A stretch of 64,000 nucleotides of DNA from Litorivicinus lipolyticus (GTDB lineage: Bacteria; Pseudomonadota; Gammaproteobacteria; Pseudomonadales; Litorivicinaceae): NCBI RefSeq assembly GCF_009650135.1, contig NZ_CP045871.1, positions 2,175,001-2,239,000 on the forward strand. Direction: 5' to 3'. Positions 35,572-45,398 of the stretch are shown here, piece by piece; position 1 is the first letter of the stretch; the number at the start of each line of letters is the position of its first letter. The notes beneath the pieces were generated by a model, which did not search any database, was not told the origin of the DNA, and was given only the letters and a program-made list of their open reading frames with translations. The translations under genes were made by a program, and so were the position numbers.

Positions 35572-37491
35572 ATGGCCGGGCAAATCCCACAATCGTTTAT
35601 TGATCAGCTACTCGACACCGTCGAGTTGACCTCGTTGATCGGCGAGGACGTCGCGCTCAAACGCTCCGGCAACAATTACCAGGGCAAGTGCCCCTTCCAC
35701 GACGACCGCAGCCCCTCGTTTAGCGTCTCGCCCGAAAAACAGGTGTATCACTGCTTTGGCTGTGGCGCGTCCGGCAATGCCCTGACCTATGCCAAGGAAA
35801 AGCGTGGTTTGGACTTTATTGGCGCGGTCGAGATGCTGGCCAAGCGCCAAGGCGTAGAGGTCCCGCGCGAAGACGTCAGCCCGGCCCAAGAGCGCGCCCA
35901 AAAAGCACGTCAGCGTCTGTATGACGTGGTCCAGGCGGCGGACGAGTACTTCCAATGGAATCTGCGCAACGCCGCCAACAAAGCCGGCGCCATCGACTAC
36001 CTTAAAGGCCGCGGCCTCAGCGGCGCGACTGCCAAACGTTTCGGTATCGGCCTCAGCCCCGTCAGCGGCCAGGCGCTGCGTCAACACCTGACCCAATCGG
36101 GATTCAACGACGACGAAATGGAGAAGGCCGGGCTGTTGGTGCGCAAACCTGGGCGCAACTACGACCGTTTTCGTAATCGCGTGACCTTCCCGATCCGCGA
36201 CCGGCGCGGCCGCACGGTGGCCTTTACCGCGCGTGTGCTGGACGACAGCAAGCCCAAGTACTTGAACTCATCCGAAAGCGACATTTTCCACAAAGGTAAA
36301 GTGCTATACGGACTGCACGAAGCCATCACCGCCAACCGCACGCTGGAGCGGCTGATCGTGGTCGAGGGACAAATGGACGTGATTGCGCTGGCCCAGTTCG
36401 AATTGCCCTGCGCCGTGGCGACTTCTGGCACCGCGATCACGGCCGACCATTTAGAGCAGCTGTGCCGACTGGTTCCACAGGTCGTATTTTGTTTTGACGG
36501 CGACAAAGCGGGCAAAAAGGCCGGCTGGCGCGCGCTTGAAAACGCCCTGCCAATGATGGACGGTCAAACCGAATTCCTGTTCCTGTTTTTACCCGATGGC
36601 CAGGACCCTGATTCACTGCTGCAAGCCGAGGGCACGGCGGGCTATCACAAGCAGCTGAGTCAAGCAGTCGCGCTGACCGACTTTTTATTCGACCACCTGT
36701 GTGTGGACCTGGACATGCAGCGGCTGGATTCTCGCGCACGCTTGGGCGGCATTGTCGCGCCACACCTAAAGCGCATGCCCAAGGGCCTGCCAAAAGAACT
36801 CATGCTGGATGAGTTGGCGCGCCGCGTCGGCACCGACAAGACCGCGATCCGCGACCTGGTTGATCATGCGCAGCCCGCGCCAATCGAACCGGCGCCGACG
36901 CCTGCGCCAGAACCCGAGCCCGAGCCGCCGGCTGAACCGGTGACCAACGACGGCTATGACGAGCTGATGAACTACGCAGGTTCCGACGACAACGAGGGCA
37001 CCGATTACTACGCCGACTTCGATCCAGCACCCATGCCGATTGGCGAGGCACCCGCCGCCCCAGAGGCCAAGCTTGAGTTGCCGCCCATTGGCATTAATCT
37101 GCCGGCCCAAGCCAAGTACTTGCAGTGCCTGTACCACCTACCCAGCCTAGCCGTGGAACCGATGAGCTGGGCTCACGAAGGGGCCTGGGAGCGCGCCATC
37201 AACCAAGTCATCGAGGCCATTGTCGACCACAAGATCGACAGCACCGCGGCGCTGATGGGGTATTTTTCGAACACCGACATTGGCCGCATCTTTGCCGAAT
37301 TCACGCGCCGCGACCCACTGATTGCCCAGGACCGACTGGCCGCACAATGGCAGGACCTGGAAAACCACCGCGACCGTCGCAGCGCCAAGCTGGAGCGCCG
37401 CGGAATCAAAGCCAGCGGCAACGACGATGCCAGCGCACTAGCACGCTTGATTGCAGCGCGAAACGCCGCACAAACCCAGAAAAAGCCCTGA
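35572..37491 (+). CDS. dnaG: DNA primase
   Basis: DnaG makes RNA primers for replication. The 639-residue protein has the CHC2 zinc ribbon (C40, H43, C61, C64), the RNA polymerase core with TOPRIM motifs VVEGQMDVIAL and FDGDKAGKKA, a Pro/Glu-rich linker (about 445-465, PAPEPEPEPP), and a C-terminal helicase-binding region. The linker is richer in acidic and Pro residues than in E. coli. ATG 35572 is 13 bases after yqeY. Confidence 0.96.
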   Translation: MAGQIPQSFIDQLLDTVELTSLIGEDVALKRSGNNYQGKCPFHDDRSPSFSVSPEKQVYHCFGCGASGNALTYAKEKRGLDFIGAVEMLAKRQGVEVPREDVSPAQERAQKARQRLYDVVQAADEYFQWNLRNAANKAGAIDYLKGRGLSGATAKRFGIGLSPVSGQALRQHLTQSGFNDDEMEKAGLLVRKPGRNYDRFRNRVTFPIRDRRGRTVAFTARVLDDSKPKYLNSSESDIFHKGKVLYGLHEAITANRTLERLIVVEGQMDVIALAQFELPCAVATSGTAITADHLEQLCRLVPQVVFCFDGDKAGKKAGWRALENALPMMDGQTEFLFLFLPDGQDPDSLLQAEGTAGYHKQLSQAVALTDFLFDHLCVDLDMQRLDSRARLGGIVAPHLKRMPKGLPKELMLDELARRVGTDKTAIRDLVDHAQPAPIEPAPTPAPEPEPEPPAEPVTNDGYDELMNYAGSDDNEGTDYYADFDPAPMPIGEAPAAPEAKLELPPIGINLPAQAKYLQCLYHLPSLAVEPMSWAHEGAWERAINQVIEAIVDHKIDSTAALMGYFSNTDIGRIFAEFTRRDPLIAQDRLAAQWQDLENHRDRRSAKLERRGIKASGNDDASALARLIAARNAAQTQKKP

Positions 37492-37513
37492 CCACGGCTT
37501 TTAATTCCTGTGG

Positions 37514-37519
37514 TATAAT
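37514..37519 (+). promoter_or_regulatory. Possible -10 element TATAAT upstream of rpoD
   Basis: A perfect TATAAT lies in the 67-base dnaG-rpoD gap, 40 bases before the rpoD ATG. No convincing -35 hexamer sits 16-18 bases upstream, so an internal rpoD promoter is possible but weakly supported. Confidence 0.35.
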
Positions 37520-37558
37520 TCAGGGCTACCTCCGCACACCTTTTGCCGTCAGGATCTT

Positions 37559-39433
<1,875 letters not shown>

Positions 39434-39507
39434 CCGGACGCGGCGGGCTTGATCGTGCACGTTAAATGCGCGATTGGCCCGGCCCACCCGATTGAAGAGG
39501 CCCCGGA

Positions 39508-40050
39508 ATGGCGAACGCTGACTATCCGACAGCAAGCGACGAATCCCAGCGGCTGGCCGCACTGCAAGCCTTAAACCTGCTCGACACGGGCGCCGAAAAG
39601 AGCTTTGACCGGCTGACTCAAATGGCGGCCAATATTTTTCAAGTCCCCATCGCGCTGGTCAGCCTGATCGATCAGGACCGCCAGTGGTTTAAATCCTGCG
39701 TTGGCCTGTCAGCCCATCAAACACCCCGCGACCAAGCCTTTTGCAACTATACGATCTTGGATGACAGCATTTTCGAGGTAAAGGACACCCATCGTGACCT
39801 GCGCTTTATGGACAATCCGCTGGTGACGGGCGAGCCCTACATCCGTTACTACGCAGGCACCCCTATTTTATCCGCCGGCTACCGTGTGGCGACCTTTTGC
39901 CTGATCGACCATGAACCGCGTCAGGCGCTGGACGCCCGTGAACGGGACATTCTGTTTGCCCTCGCGGCCACCGTCAGTCGCGAAATCGAACTGCGCACCA
40001 GCATCCGCACCTCACTGGCGCAAATTCGCGCGCCCGGCGGCGCCGACTAG
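39508..40050 (+). CDS. GAF domain protein
   Basis: A 180-residue stand-alone GAF domain. It has the layout of sensory GAF modules: ESQRLAALQALNLLDT, FDRLTQMAANIFQVPIALVSLIDQDRQWFKS, DQAFCNYTI and YAGTPILSAGYRVATFCLID. No output domain is fused. The conserved Cys in AFCNY is typical of GAF domains N-terminal to GGDEF proteins. Ligand and partner are unknown. It follows rpoD by 74 bases and precedes the tRNA. Confidence 0.82.
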   Translation: MANADYPTASDESQRLAALQALNLLDTGAEKSFDRLTQMAANIFQVPIALVSLIDQDRQWFKSCVGLSAHQTPRDQAFCNYTILDDSIFEVKDTHRDLRFMDNPLVTGEPYIRYYAGTPILSAGYRVATFCLIDHEPRQALDARERDILFALAATVSREIELRTSIRTSLAQIRAPGGAD

Positions 40051-40072
40051 ACCGCGCCACCCTAACTTGGGC

Positions 40073-40103
40073 TATACTGCGCGCCGACCAAAGCCTGCTT
40101 TGG
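40073..40103 (+). promoter_or_regulatory. tRNA promoter -10 element and leader inverted repeat
   Basis: TATACT (40073-40078) is followed by a GC-only discriminator (GCGCGCCG), a hallmark of stringently controlled stable-RNA promoters. A good -35 is not obvious. Then CCAAAGC (40088-40094) and GCTTTGG (40097-40103) form a perfect 7-bp inverted repeat with a 2-base centre, 15 bases before the mature tRNA. Confidence 0.4.
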
Positions 40104-40117
40104 TTAGCAGTGTAGCG

Positions 40118-40194
40118 GGGCCTGTAGCTCAGTTGGTTAGAGCACACGACTCATAATCGTTCGGTCCTCGGTTCAAGTCCGAGCAGGCCCACCA
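40118..40194 (+). tRNA. tRNA with CAU anticodon, probably tRNA-Ile2 (lysidine) rather than elongator tRNA-Met
   Basis: A full 77-base cloverleaf with encoded CCA. The acceptor GGGCCTG (40118-40124) pairs with CAGGCCC (40184-40190), and the anticodon CAT is at 40152-40154 in loop CTCATAA. The anticodon stem CACGA/TCGTT has C29-G41, G30-C40, A31-T39 and a mismatch at 27-43. E. coli tRNA-Ile2 (CAU) has the same inner stem, CGA/UCG, whereas its elongator tRNA-Met has UCA/UGA. I therefore favour tRNA-Ile2, whose C34 is converted to lysidine by TilS to read AUA. Confidence 0.9.
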
Positions 40195-40228
40195 TCTACA
40201 CCCCCCCATCTCAAAGGCCCGAGCGCAC

Positions 40229-40798
40229 ATGGACAGCATCCTGTCGTTGATCCAACAACTTGGCCCCACGATTTACCTGATGTTATTTATTTATTGCGCC
40301 TTAAAAAGCGGTGCCCTGCCCCTGTTTGCTGGGTTCGCAGCACACCAAGGCGCCCTTGATCCGGTCTGGGTCGGCGCCGCAGCCTTTGCCGGCGGCTACC
40401 TAGGTGATGAAGTGCGTTTCTGGGTGGCGCGGCGCTACGGGAACAATTGGCTGGCGGACAAACCGCGGCTGAGCAAGTGGGTCGCCGGTGCCACCTTGCT
40501 GCTTAACCGCTACGGCGCCGCCTATATATTTATCTATCGCTATCCAAAGGGTCTGCGCACCGTGGGCGCCTTTCCGGTCGGCCTGACCGACATTGCGTGG
40601 CCGCATTTTAGTCTGCTCAATGCCGCATCAGCGGCCAGCTGGGCCAGCATCATGGTCGGCATCGGCTATACCTTTGGCGCCTCGATTGAACGCGCTATCG
40701 ACAACGGGTATGGCGCAGTTAGCCTGGTGCTGTTGCTGGTGTTTGTCGGATCAACCTGGTGGGTGTGGCGACGACTGACGGCCGAGCTGGCGGATTAA
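40229..40798 (+). CDS. DedA-like (VTT domain) membrane protein
   Basis: A 189-residue protein with about five hydrophobic segments. It shows DedA-family features: an acidic residue after GGYLGDEVRFWVARRYG, and the arginine-rich re-entrant motif FIYRYPKGLRTVGAFPVG. DedA proteins are proposed lipid scramblases or proton-dependent transporters needed for envelope homeostasis. It follows the tRNA by 34 bases. Its stop interlocks with the convergent rfaH stop in TTAA (40795-40798). Confidence 0.82.
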   Translation: MDSILSLIQQLGPTIYLMLFIYCALKSGALPLFAGFAAHQGALDPVWVGAAAFAGGYLGDEVRFWVARRYGNNWLADKPRLSKWVAGATLLLNRYGAAYIFIYRYPKGLRTVGAFPVGLTDIAWPHFSLLNAASAASWASIMVGIGYTFGASIERAIDNGYGAVSLVLLLVFVGSTWWVWRRLTAELAD

Positions 40799-41289
40799 AC
40801 CGGCGCCAAGATATCCGCGTTAAATGATACCGGCTGTTGCCCGCCCAAGATCGTCAGCAACAGCACCACCCGCGCCTCATCACTTTTCAAAACGTCGGCG
40901 GTAACCCCGGCAAAAGGGCCGCTAAGCACTTCGGCCCGGTCACCGGATTTGAAACGCCCGGGTGTGCCGGCGGCCAGCAGGCGCGCCTCAAACTCTTGGA
41001 TTTGTTGAATCAGCGGGTCGGTCGCCCAAGCCATTTGGGTGCCAAATCGGACTACTTGGCTGACGCCTCGGGTCGAGCGAATCGGCATTACGGAGGGCGC
41101 GGCGGCGGTTAATCGGGCAAACAAGTAACGCGGAAACAGCGGCACCGGCTGGGCCGGTGTTTGACTGCGCGCACGGGCCGGCCGCATGGGCAGGTAAACA
41201 TCGAAGCCCTGGTTGCCGAGTTGATGCTTGGCGTCGAGCTCAGCTTTGGGCTTGCTCATGATCACTAACCAGCCGTCGTGGGTTTGCAT
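40795..41289 (-). CDS. rfaH: Transcription antiterminator RfaH
   Basis: A NusG paralogue of 164 residues that is recruited at ops pauses and prevents Rho termination in long envelope operons. The NGN domain is at the N-terminus (GWLVIMSKPKAE, GFDVYLPM, PLFPRYLFARL, IRSTRGVSQVVRFG). The C-terminal KOW-type domain has GDRAEVLSGPFAGV. The absent NusG loop and the length fit RfaH better than NusG. AGGAGG precedes the ATG. No ops element was searched for outside coding regions. Confidence 0.88.
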   Translation of the reverse strand: MQTHDGWLVIMSKPKAELDAKHQLGNQGFDVYLPMRPARARSQTPAQPVPLFPRYLFARLTAAAPSVMPIRSTRGVSQVVRFGTQMAWATDPLIQQIQEFEARLLAAGTPGRFKSGDRAEVLSGPFAGVTADVLKSDEARVVLLLTILGGQQPVSFNADILAPV

Positions 41290-41390
41290 CGCCGTGTCCT
41301 CCTTGTCCTGCGCCTAGTTTACCGCCGACGCGTAAAGGACGCTCCGGTATTATCGGCCTATTCTTGTCTCAATTCGGCCATCTGTATCTG

Positions 41391-41406
41391 TGTGAAATTG
41401 ATCACA
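41391..41406. promoter_or_regulatory. Perfect CRP-binding core TGTGA-N6-TCACA
   Basis: TGTGA (41391-41395), AATTGA, TCACA (41402-41406): all ten core bases match the CRP consensus. It lies between rfaH and the H-NOX gene, centred 68 bases before the H-NOX start and 109 from the rfaH start. A -10-like TACACT (41413-41418) would place the site over the -35 region (repression). A later start would allow class II activation. Confidence 0.7.
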
Positions 41407-41466
41407 CTCTTCTACACTAAACGGGTCGGGCTATGTCGTCGGACAAATGCATAAAGGCTGCTTTAT

Positions 41467-42015
41467 ATGAAAGGTGTTATTTTTCTCGAATTCTTGAATT
41501 TGGTCGAAGCAAAATTTGGCCTGGACATGGCTGACGGCATCATAGAGTCAAGCACGCTGGCGTCGAATGCCGCCTACACAGCAGTCGGGACCTACCCTTT
41601 CAGTGAAATGGTCAGCCTTATCAGCGCCCTCAGTGAGCGCACTGGGGTATCAATCCCAGATCTATTACAGGTCTATGGTGAGCACCTGCTGGGGCGCTTT
41701 GCGATCAAATACCCGGTCCATTTTGAGGGCGTCACCAGCACCTTTCAGCTATTGGAAAAGCTCGACAACACCATCCACGTGGAAGTGATGAAGCTTTACC
41801 CCGAGGCTGAATTGCCCCGCTTTTACCCAAACCGCTTAGCCGAACATGTGCTCGAAATGACCTACCGCTCGGACAAGCCGTTGTCGACATTGGCCTACGG
41901 CCTGATCGCCGGTTGCGTTGGCCACTTTAACGAACACATCGACATTGCCATGGACGACCGCTCGGATGAAGCCCAAACCCACGTCATCTTTACTCTGACC
42001 CGGATGGCCGCGTGA
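41467..42015 (+). CDS. H-NOX haem-NO/O2-binding sensor
   Basis: A 182-residue stand-alone H-NOX domain. The N-terminus MKGVIFLEFLNLVEAKFG is typical. The proximal haem ligand is H104 in NTIHVEVMKLYPEAELPRF. The haem-propionate motif YxSxR reads Y133-R-S135-D-K137, with Lys in place of Arg. Stand-alone H-NOX proteins sense NO and control a partner kinase or diguanylate cyclase. The next gene, overlapping by four bases, encodes a GGDEF protein. A perfect CRP site lies upstream. Confidence 0.9.
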   Translation: MKGVIFLEFLNLVEAKFGLDMADGIIESSTLASNAAYTAVGTYPFSEMVSLISALSERTGVSIPDLLQVYGEHLLGRFAIKYPVHFEGVTSTFQLLEKLDNTIHVEVMKLYPEAELPRFYPNRLAEHVLEMTYRSDKPLSTLAYGLIAGCVGHFNEHIDIAMDDRSDEAQTHVIFTLTRMAA

Positions 42016-42698
42016 GCGACGAACAAGCCAAGCAAATCGCTCGGCTGGAACGCAAACTGTTGAGGGTCGAAGCGGCTCGCAACGAAGCCGAGCAGCTACT
42101 GGAATCCAAGACGCTGGCGCTGTACACCGCCCTGCGCGATGCCGAATCCGCGCGCGATCAGCTGTATGCCCAGGCCAACTCGGACCCGCTGACCGGATTG
42201 GCCAACCGCCGCCAATTAGAGCACACCTTTGAGCAGCTATTTGCCCTCAACATCCGCGACGCCGGCATCGCCATTGGCTTGCTGCTAATTGACCTGGATG
42301 GGTTCAAGCCCATCAACGACAACTATGGCCATGAAGTGGGCGACTGGGTGTTGCACCAAATTGGGCAACGCTTAACCGTGGCCGCGCGCGCCACCGACTG
42401 CGTGGCCCGTATCGGCGGTGATGAGTTTGTTATTTTGTGCACCCAAATTCGCGGACCGGGCGACCTCCACACCGTCGCCGAACGGGTTAGACGCGAGATC
42501 ATGAAGCCCGTTCGCGTCGAAGATCGCTCCAGTATCTTGTCCGCCAGCATTGGCTATGCCATGGGTTCACGTTCATCGACCCTGGGCCAGCTGCTACGCG
42601 AGGCAGACACCGCCATGTATCACGCCAAACGCACCGGCAAAAATCGCGCGACCGCCTATGGCGACGTTCCGGTCATCGACACACATCTAATTCAATAA
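42012..42698 (+). CDS. Diguanylate cyclase (GGDEF), H-NOX partner
   Basis: A 228-residue cytosolic protein. An N-terminal coiled coil (about residues 3-55, heptad-rich in Leu, Ala and Glu) leads into a GGDEF domain with DPLTGLANRR, LLLIDLDGFKPIND and an intact active site RIGGDEFVIL. A feedback I-site RATD lies five residues before GGDEF. Active c-di-GMP synthesis with product inhibition is expected. GTG 42012 overlaps the H-NOX stop (GTGA). By analogy with other H-NOX/GGDEF pairs, NO binding to the first protein likely tunes this cyclase. Confidence 0.92.
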   Translation: MSDEQAKQIARLERKLLRVEAARNEAEQLLESKTLALYTALRDAESARDQLYAQANSDPLTGLANRRQLEHTFEQLFALNIRDAGIAIGLLLIDLDGFKPINDNYGHEVGDWVLHQIGQRLTVAARATDCVARIGGDEFVILCTQIRGPGDLHTVAERVRREIMKPVRVEDRSSILSASIGYAMGSRSSTLGQLLREADTAMYHAKRTGKNRATAYGDVPVIDTHLIQ

Positions 42699-43124
42699 CC
42701 CAAGCCAATTCGCGTCCGCGGCCTTAATGAACCCGGGAATATCCGCCTCCCAGTTACGTTTCACGCTGGCGTTATAGTTCAAAAACAAGCGCCCATCGAC
42801 GACCGAATACTGCATCGGGTCACCGCTGGCGGTATAGCCTTGGGCCGCAGCCCAGGCGCAATAGCCGCCGTATTGCGGCGCGTACTGGGCGGGTGACGCG
42901 GCGAACGCCATGCGATTGGCAGCGTTGGCGAACAGCCAGGTTGCGCCCATGTAGTCATGGCTAAAGGCCGTATTCCCACGCTGCGGTGGCGAGCCCGCGT
43001 GGTAACTGACGGCGTCATAACCACCTAGGGCATTGTTGCTAAACCGTGAGGTGTAGACCGGATCAGTGGCGGCCGCGGCCAGCGTCGACACCGTAACGAG
43101 CATAGTCATGGCGATAGTTTTCAT
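42687..43124 (-). CDS. Exported YHS domain protein
   Basis: A 145-residue protein with a signal peptide (MKTIAMTMLVTVSTLAAAA) and a YHS-type domain: GGYDAVSYHAG, GATWLFANAANRMAFAASPAQYAPQYGGYCAWA, DPMQYSVVDGRLFLNYN. Such periplasmic YHS proteins often accompany metal or redox functions, but no role is proven. ATG 43124 has GGAAAG upstream. It overlaps the convergent diguanylate cyclase by 12 bases. Confidence 0.85.
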   Translation of the reverse strand: MKTIAMTMLVTVSTLAAAATDPVYTSRFSNNALGGYDAVSYHAGSPPQRGNTAFSHDYMGATWLFANAANRMAFAASPAQYAPQYGGYCAWAAAQGYTASGDPMQYSVVDGRLFLNYNASVKRNWEADIPGFIKAADANWLGLLN

Positions 43125-43148
43125 GGATGCTTTCCGTTGTTTGATACC

Positions 43149-43184
43149 CCTAGGACTGCGCACCCGCGCAATGGTTCCTAGGAC
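43149..43184. promoter_or_regulatory. Direct repeat CCTAGGAC, 28 bp apart
   Basis: CCTAGGAC occurs at 43149-43156 and 43177-43184 in the 75-base divergent region between the YHS gene and the DUF1330 gene. The core CCTAGG is the same as in the paired motifs before crp, but the spacing differs. Confidence 0.35.
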
Positions 43185-43199
43185 CAAAAGGAGACGAAC

Positions 43200-43490
43200 G
43201 TGAGCTGTTACGTAGTTGGATTGATTCACTTAAAAGATGCCGAGGCATTTGCCCAGTACCGCGACCAAGTCGCGGCTACCCTGAGGCCCTACGCAGGCGA
43301 AGCGGTCGCGCGCGCCGACTTCGATACTTTTTTGTTTAACGAGACCCTAATGAGCGCACCCGACGCCCTGGCCTTACTACGCTTTCCGGACACCGCCGCG
43401 GCACGGGCCTGGGCTGACGGGCCGGAGTACCAGCGTTTGCTGGGCATACGCGGCCAAGCCATGGCCTTGAGCTTACTCAGCTTCGGTTAA
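43200..43490 (+). CDS. DUF1330 family protein
   Basis: A 96-residue ferredoxin-like (dimeric alpha-beta barrel) protein of the DUF1330 family. YVVGLIHLKDAEAFAQYRDQV is the typical first strand and helix; LLRFPDTAAARAWADGPEYQRL is the conserved second half. The function is unknown. GTG 43200 follows AAAAGGAG. The stop interlocks with the GH42 stop in TTAA (43487-43490). Confidence 0.85.
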   Translation: MSCYVVGLIHLKDAEAFAQYRDQVAATLRPYAGEAVARADFDTFLFNETLMSAPDALALLRFPDTAAARAWADGPEYQRLLGIRGQAMALSLLSFG

Positions 43491-45388
43491 GGCGTGATCG
43501 AAAACTGGCCCTGGCCGAGCGCGCCCTGGGCACCCTCCACCGGCGCCAGGCCAGAGTTGGCATGCCAGCGCATCGCACCGCGCACGCGCACACGCTCGCC
43601 CGGCGCCAGCACCTCGCAGTTCAGCCCTTGCTCGCACGCACGGTCCGCAATGAACCGGCGCAACCCATCGTCATCCAGCGCCGCGGCCAAATAATCAACC
43701 AGACCGTTGCGATACCAAAGCCCGCCACCGTCCTCAGCCAATGCCTGGGGCGTCAACGAGGTTTCGATTTGTTCGCGCCACCGGACCACCCGCGCGTCGG
43801 GTAATTCGCAGCCCATCGACCACTCGCTGCGGTATGAGCCAACTCGGACCACCTTAATGGGCATCAATTGCGTCATCGCCCCCGGCGCCAGGCCTTCGGG
43901 GATACTCAGCTCGGGCGTTTTACTGGCGCTACGCGGACCGAGTAAGACGCGGCCGCTCGCGGCGGCCAGTTGATCGACCCGCGCCGGATCGACAATCGCG
44001 CTGGCCGGGCACAGCACCAGCGCATAGCCATTCAGGTCAGCACCGGGACCCACCACGTCCAAGGTCAAACCGCTCTCGCGAGCAGCACGGTACCAACGCA
44101 TAGCCTCCCACAGCGGATTCCAGCTGGCACCCTGAGGCTGAATCTCCTGAGCCCACAAGGATTCGTAGTCCAACACCAGCGCAACCGGCGCCTGGACGTT
44201 CGCCGGCACTCCGTTGGGGAACCATTGGTCGCGCTCTTGGGCGGCGCGTTGGGCCGCATAAAATGCCGCGTCCGGCTGACCGTCCGGCCGCAGCATGCCG
44301 GCGTGCATTTGCTCCTGGGCCCAAGGCGCCTGGCGCCACCGGAAAAAGCTGACGACGTCGGCCCCGTGGGCCCAGGCCTCCCAGATCCAAAAGTGCTCCA
44401 TGCCCGGCAACGGCGCCGGATTGTGCGGCGCCCAATTGACCGGCCCGGGCTGCTGTTCCATGACCCACAAATCGCCCATGCCGCGATACAGGTCGTGATG
44501 GAACCCGGCGATGTCCGGGTGCCCCGTGCGCATGTACTCGAGCTTTTGCGCCAGCGGCAACGGCGACATATCGGTGAATCCCAAGGGATACGAGTCCCAG
44601 GCCGCAATGTCCAAATCTGCCGCCACGCGGTGATGGTCGAATTCGGTAAAAAAGCCCATGAAATTATGCGCCACCCGCCGCCCCGGACTGTGCGTGCGCA
44701 ACAACTCGACTTGCGAGCGGTTGAAGTCGACCACTTGATCCGAGCCAAACCGGCGCCACGCCAAGGCACAGGCTGGGTTGATTTCGGTGACCGCACCGAC
44801 CGGCAACCAGAGCTGGTCAAAGTCAGTGATTTCTTGACTCCAAAAGGCGTTGCCCCACGCTCGGTTCAACGCGTCTGGCGTGGCGTAGCGAGCCGCACAC
44901 CAGTCCTTGAATGCGCGCAAATCATCCGGCGCATAACTGAACGTGGTGTCGTGACAGCCGTATTCGTTGTCAGTTTGCCAGGTCGTGACGGCCGGGTGCT
45001 GGCCCCAACGCGCGGCCACAATTTCGGTGATCCGTTCGGACTGCTCGCGATACACGGTGCTGGCGAAACGATAGTGGCGACGCGAACCGAAATCGCGCAG
45101 CTGCCGATCCGGCCCGACCGGCAGTATTTCGGGGTAACGGTCGACCAACCATTTAGGTGGTGTCGCCGTCGGCGTGCACAAGCACACCTCAAGACCGGCG
45201 CTGTGCATGCGGTCCAGCGTGCGATCCATCCAATCAAAATCAAATTGGCCTGATTCACGCTCAATCCGCGACCAGGCAAACTCGCCCATGCGAACGATAT
45301 CCAAACGCGCCTGAACCATCAGGTCGACGTCGCGCTGGTGCTCACTGGGGTCCCAATGTTCTGGGAAATAACAGGTACCTAACCGCAT
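43487..45388 (-). CDS. GH42 beta-galactosidase
   Basis: A 633-residue retaining beta-galactosidase of glycoside hydrolase family 42. The TIM-barrel N-terminus begins GTCYFPEHWD; the acid/base Glu is E142 in WQTDNEYGCH and the probable nucleophile is E311 in VMEQQPG. There is no signal peptide, so it acts on imported oligosaccharides. It is the last gene of the galactoside operon, ten bases after galT. Confidence 0.94.
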   Translation of the reverse strand: MRLGTCYFPEHWDPSEHQRDVDLMVQARLDIVRMGEFAWSRIERESGQFDFDWMDRTLDRMHSAGLEVCLCTPTATPPKWLVDRYPEILPVGPDRQLRDFGSRRHYRFASTVYREQSERITEIVAARWGQHPAVTTWQTDNEYGCHDTTFSYAPDDLRAFKDWCAARYATPDALNRAWGNAFWSQEITDFDQLWLPVGAVTEINPACALAWRRFGSDQVVDFNRSQVELLRTHSPGRRVAHNFMGFFTEFDHHRVAADLDIAAWDSYPLGFTDMSPLPLAQKLEYMRTGHPDIAGFHHDLYRGMGDLWVMEQQPGPVNWAPHNPAPLPGMEHFWIWEAWAHGADVVSFFRWRQAPWAQEQMHAGMLRPDGQPDAAFYAAQRAAQERDQWFPNGVPANVQAPVALVLDYESLWAQEIQPQGASWNPLWEAMRWYRAARESGLTLDVVGPGADLNGYALVLCPASAIVDPARVDQLAAASGRVLLGPRSASKTPELSIPEGLAPGAMTQLMPIKVVRVGSYRSEWSMGCELPDARVVRWREQIETSLTPQALAEDGGGLWYRNGLVDYLAAALDDDGLRRFIADRACEQGLNCEVLAPGERVRVRGAMRWHANSGLAPVEGAQGALGQGQFSITP

Positions 45389-45398
45389 GCGGCCTCCT

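Noticed and set aside
39434..39507. A terminator after rpoD
   Set aside because: The gap has GC-rich partial repeats but no clean stem followed by a U-run.
43970..45253. A 427-codon open frame on the plus strand opposite the GH42 gene
   Set aside because: It lies wholly antisense to a clear beta-galactosidase. GC-rich codon use leaves the opposite frame open, and the translation shows no domain or ribosome-binding site.
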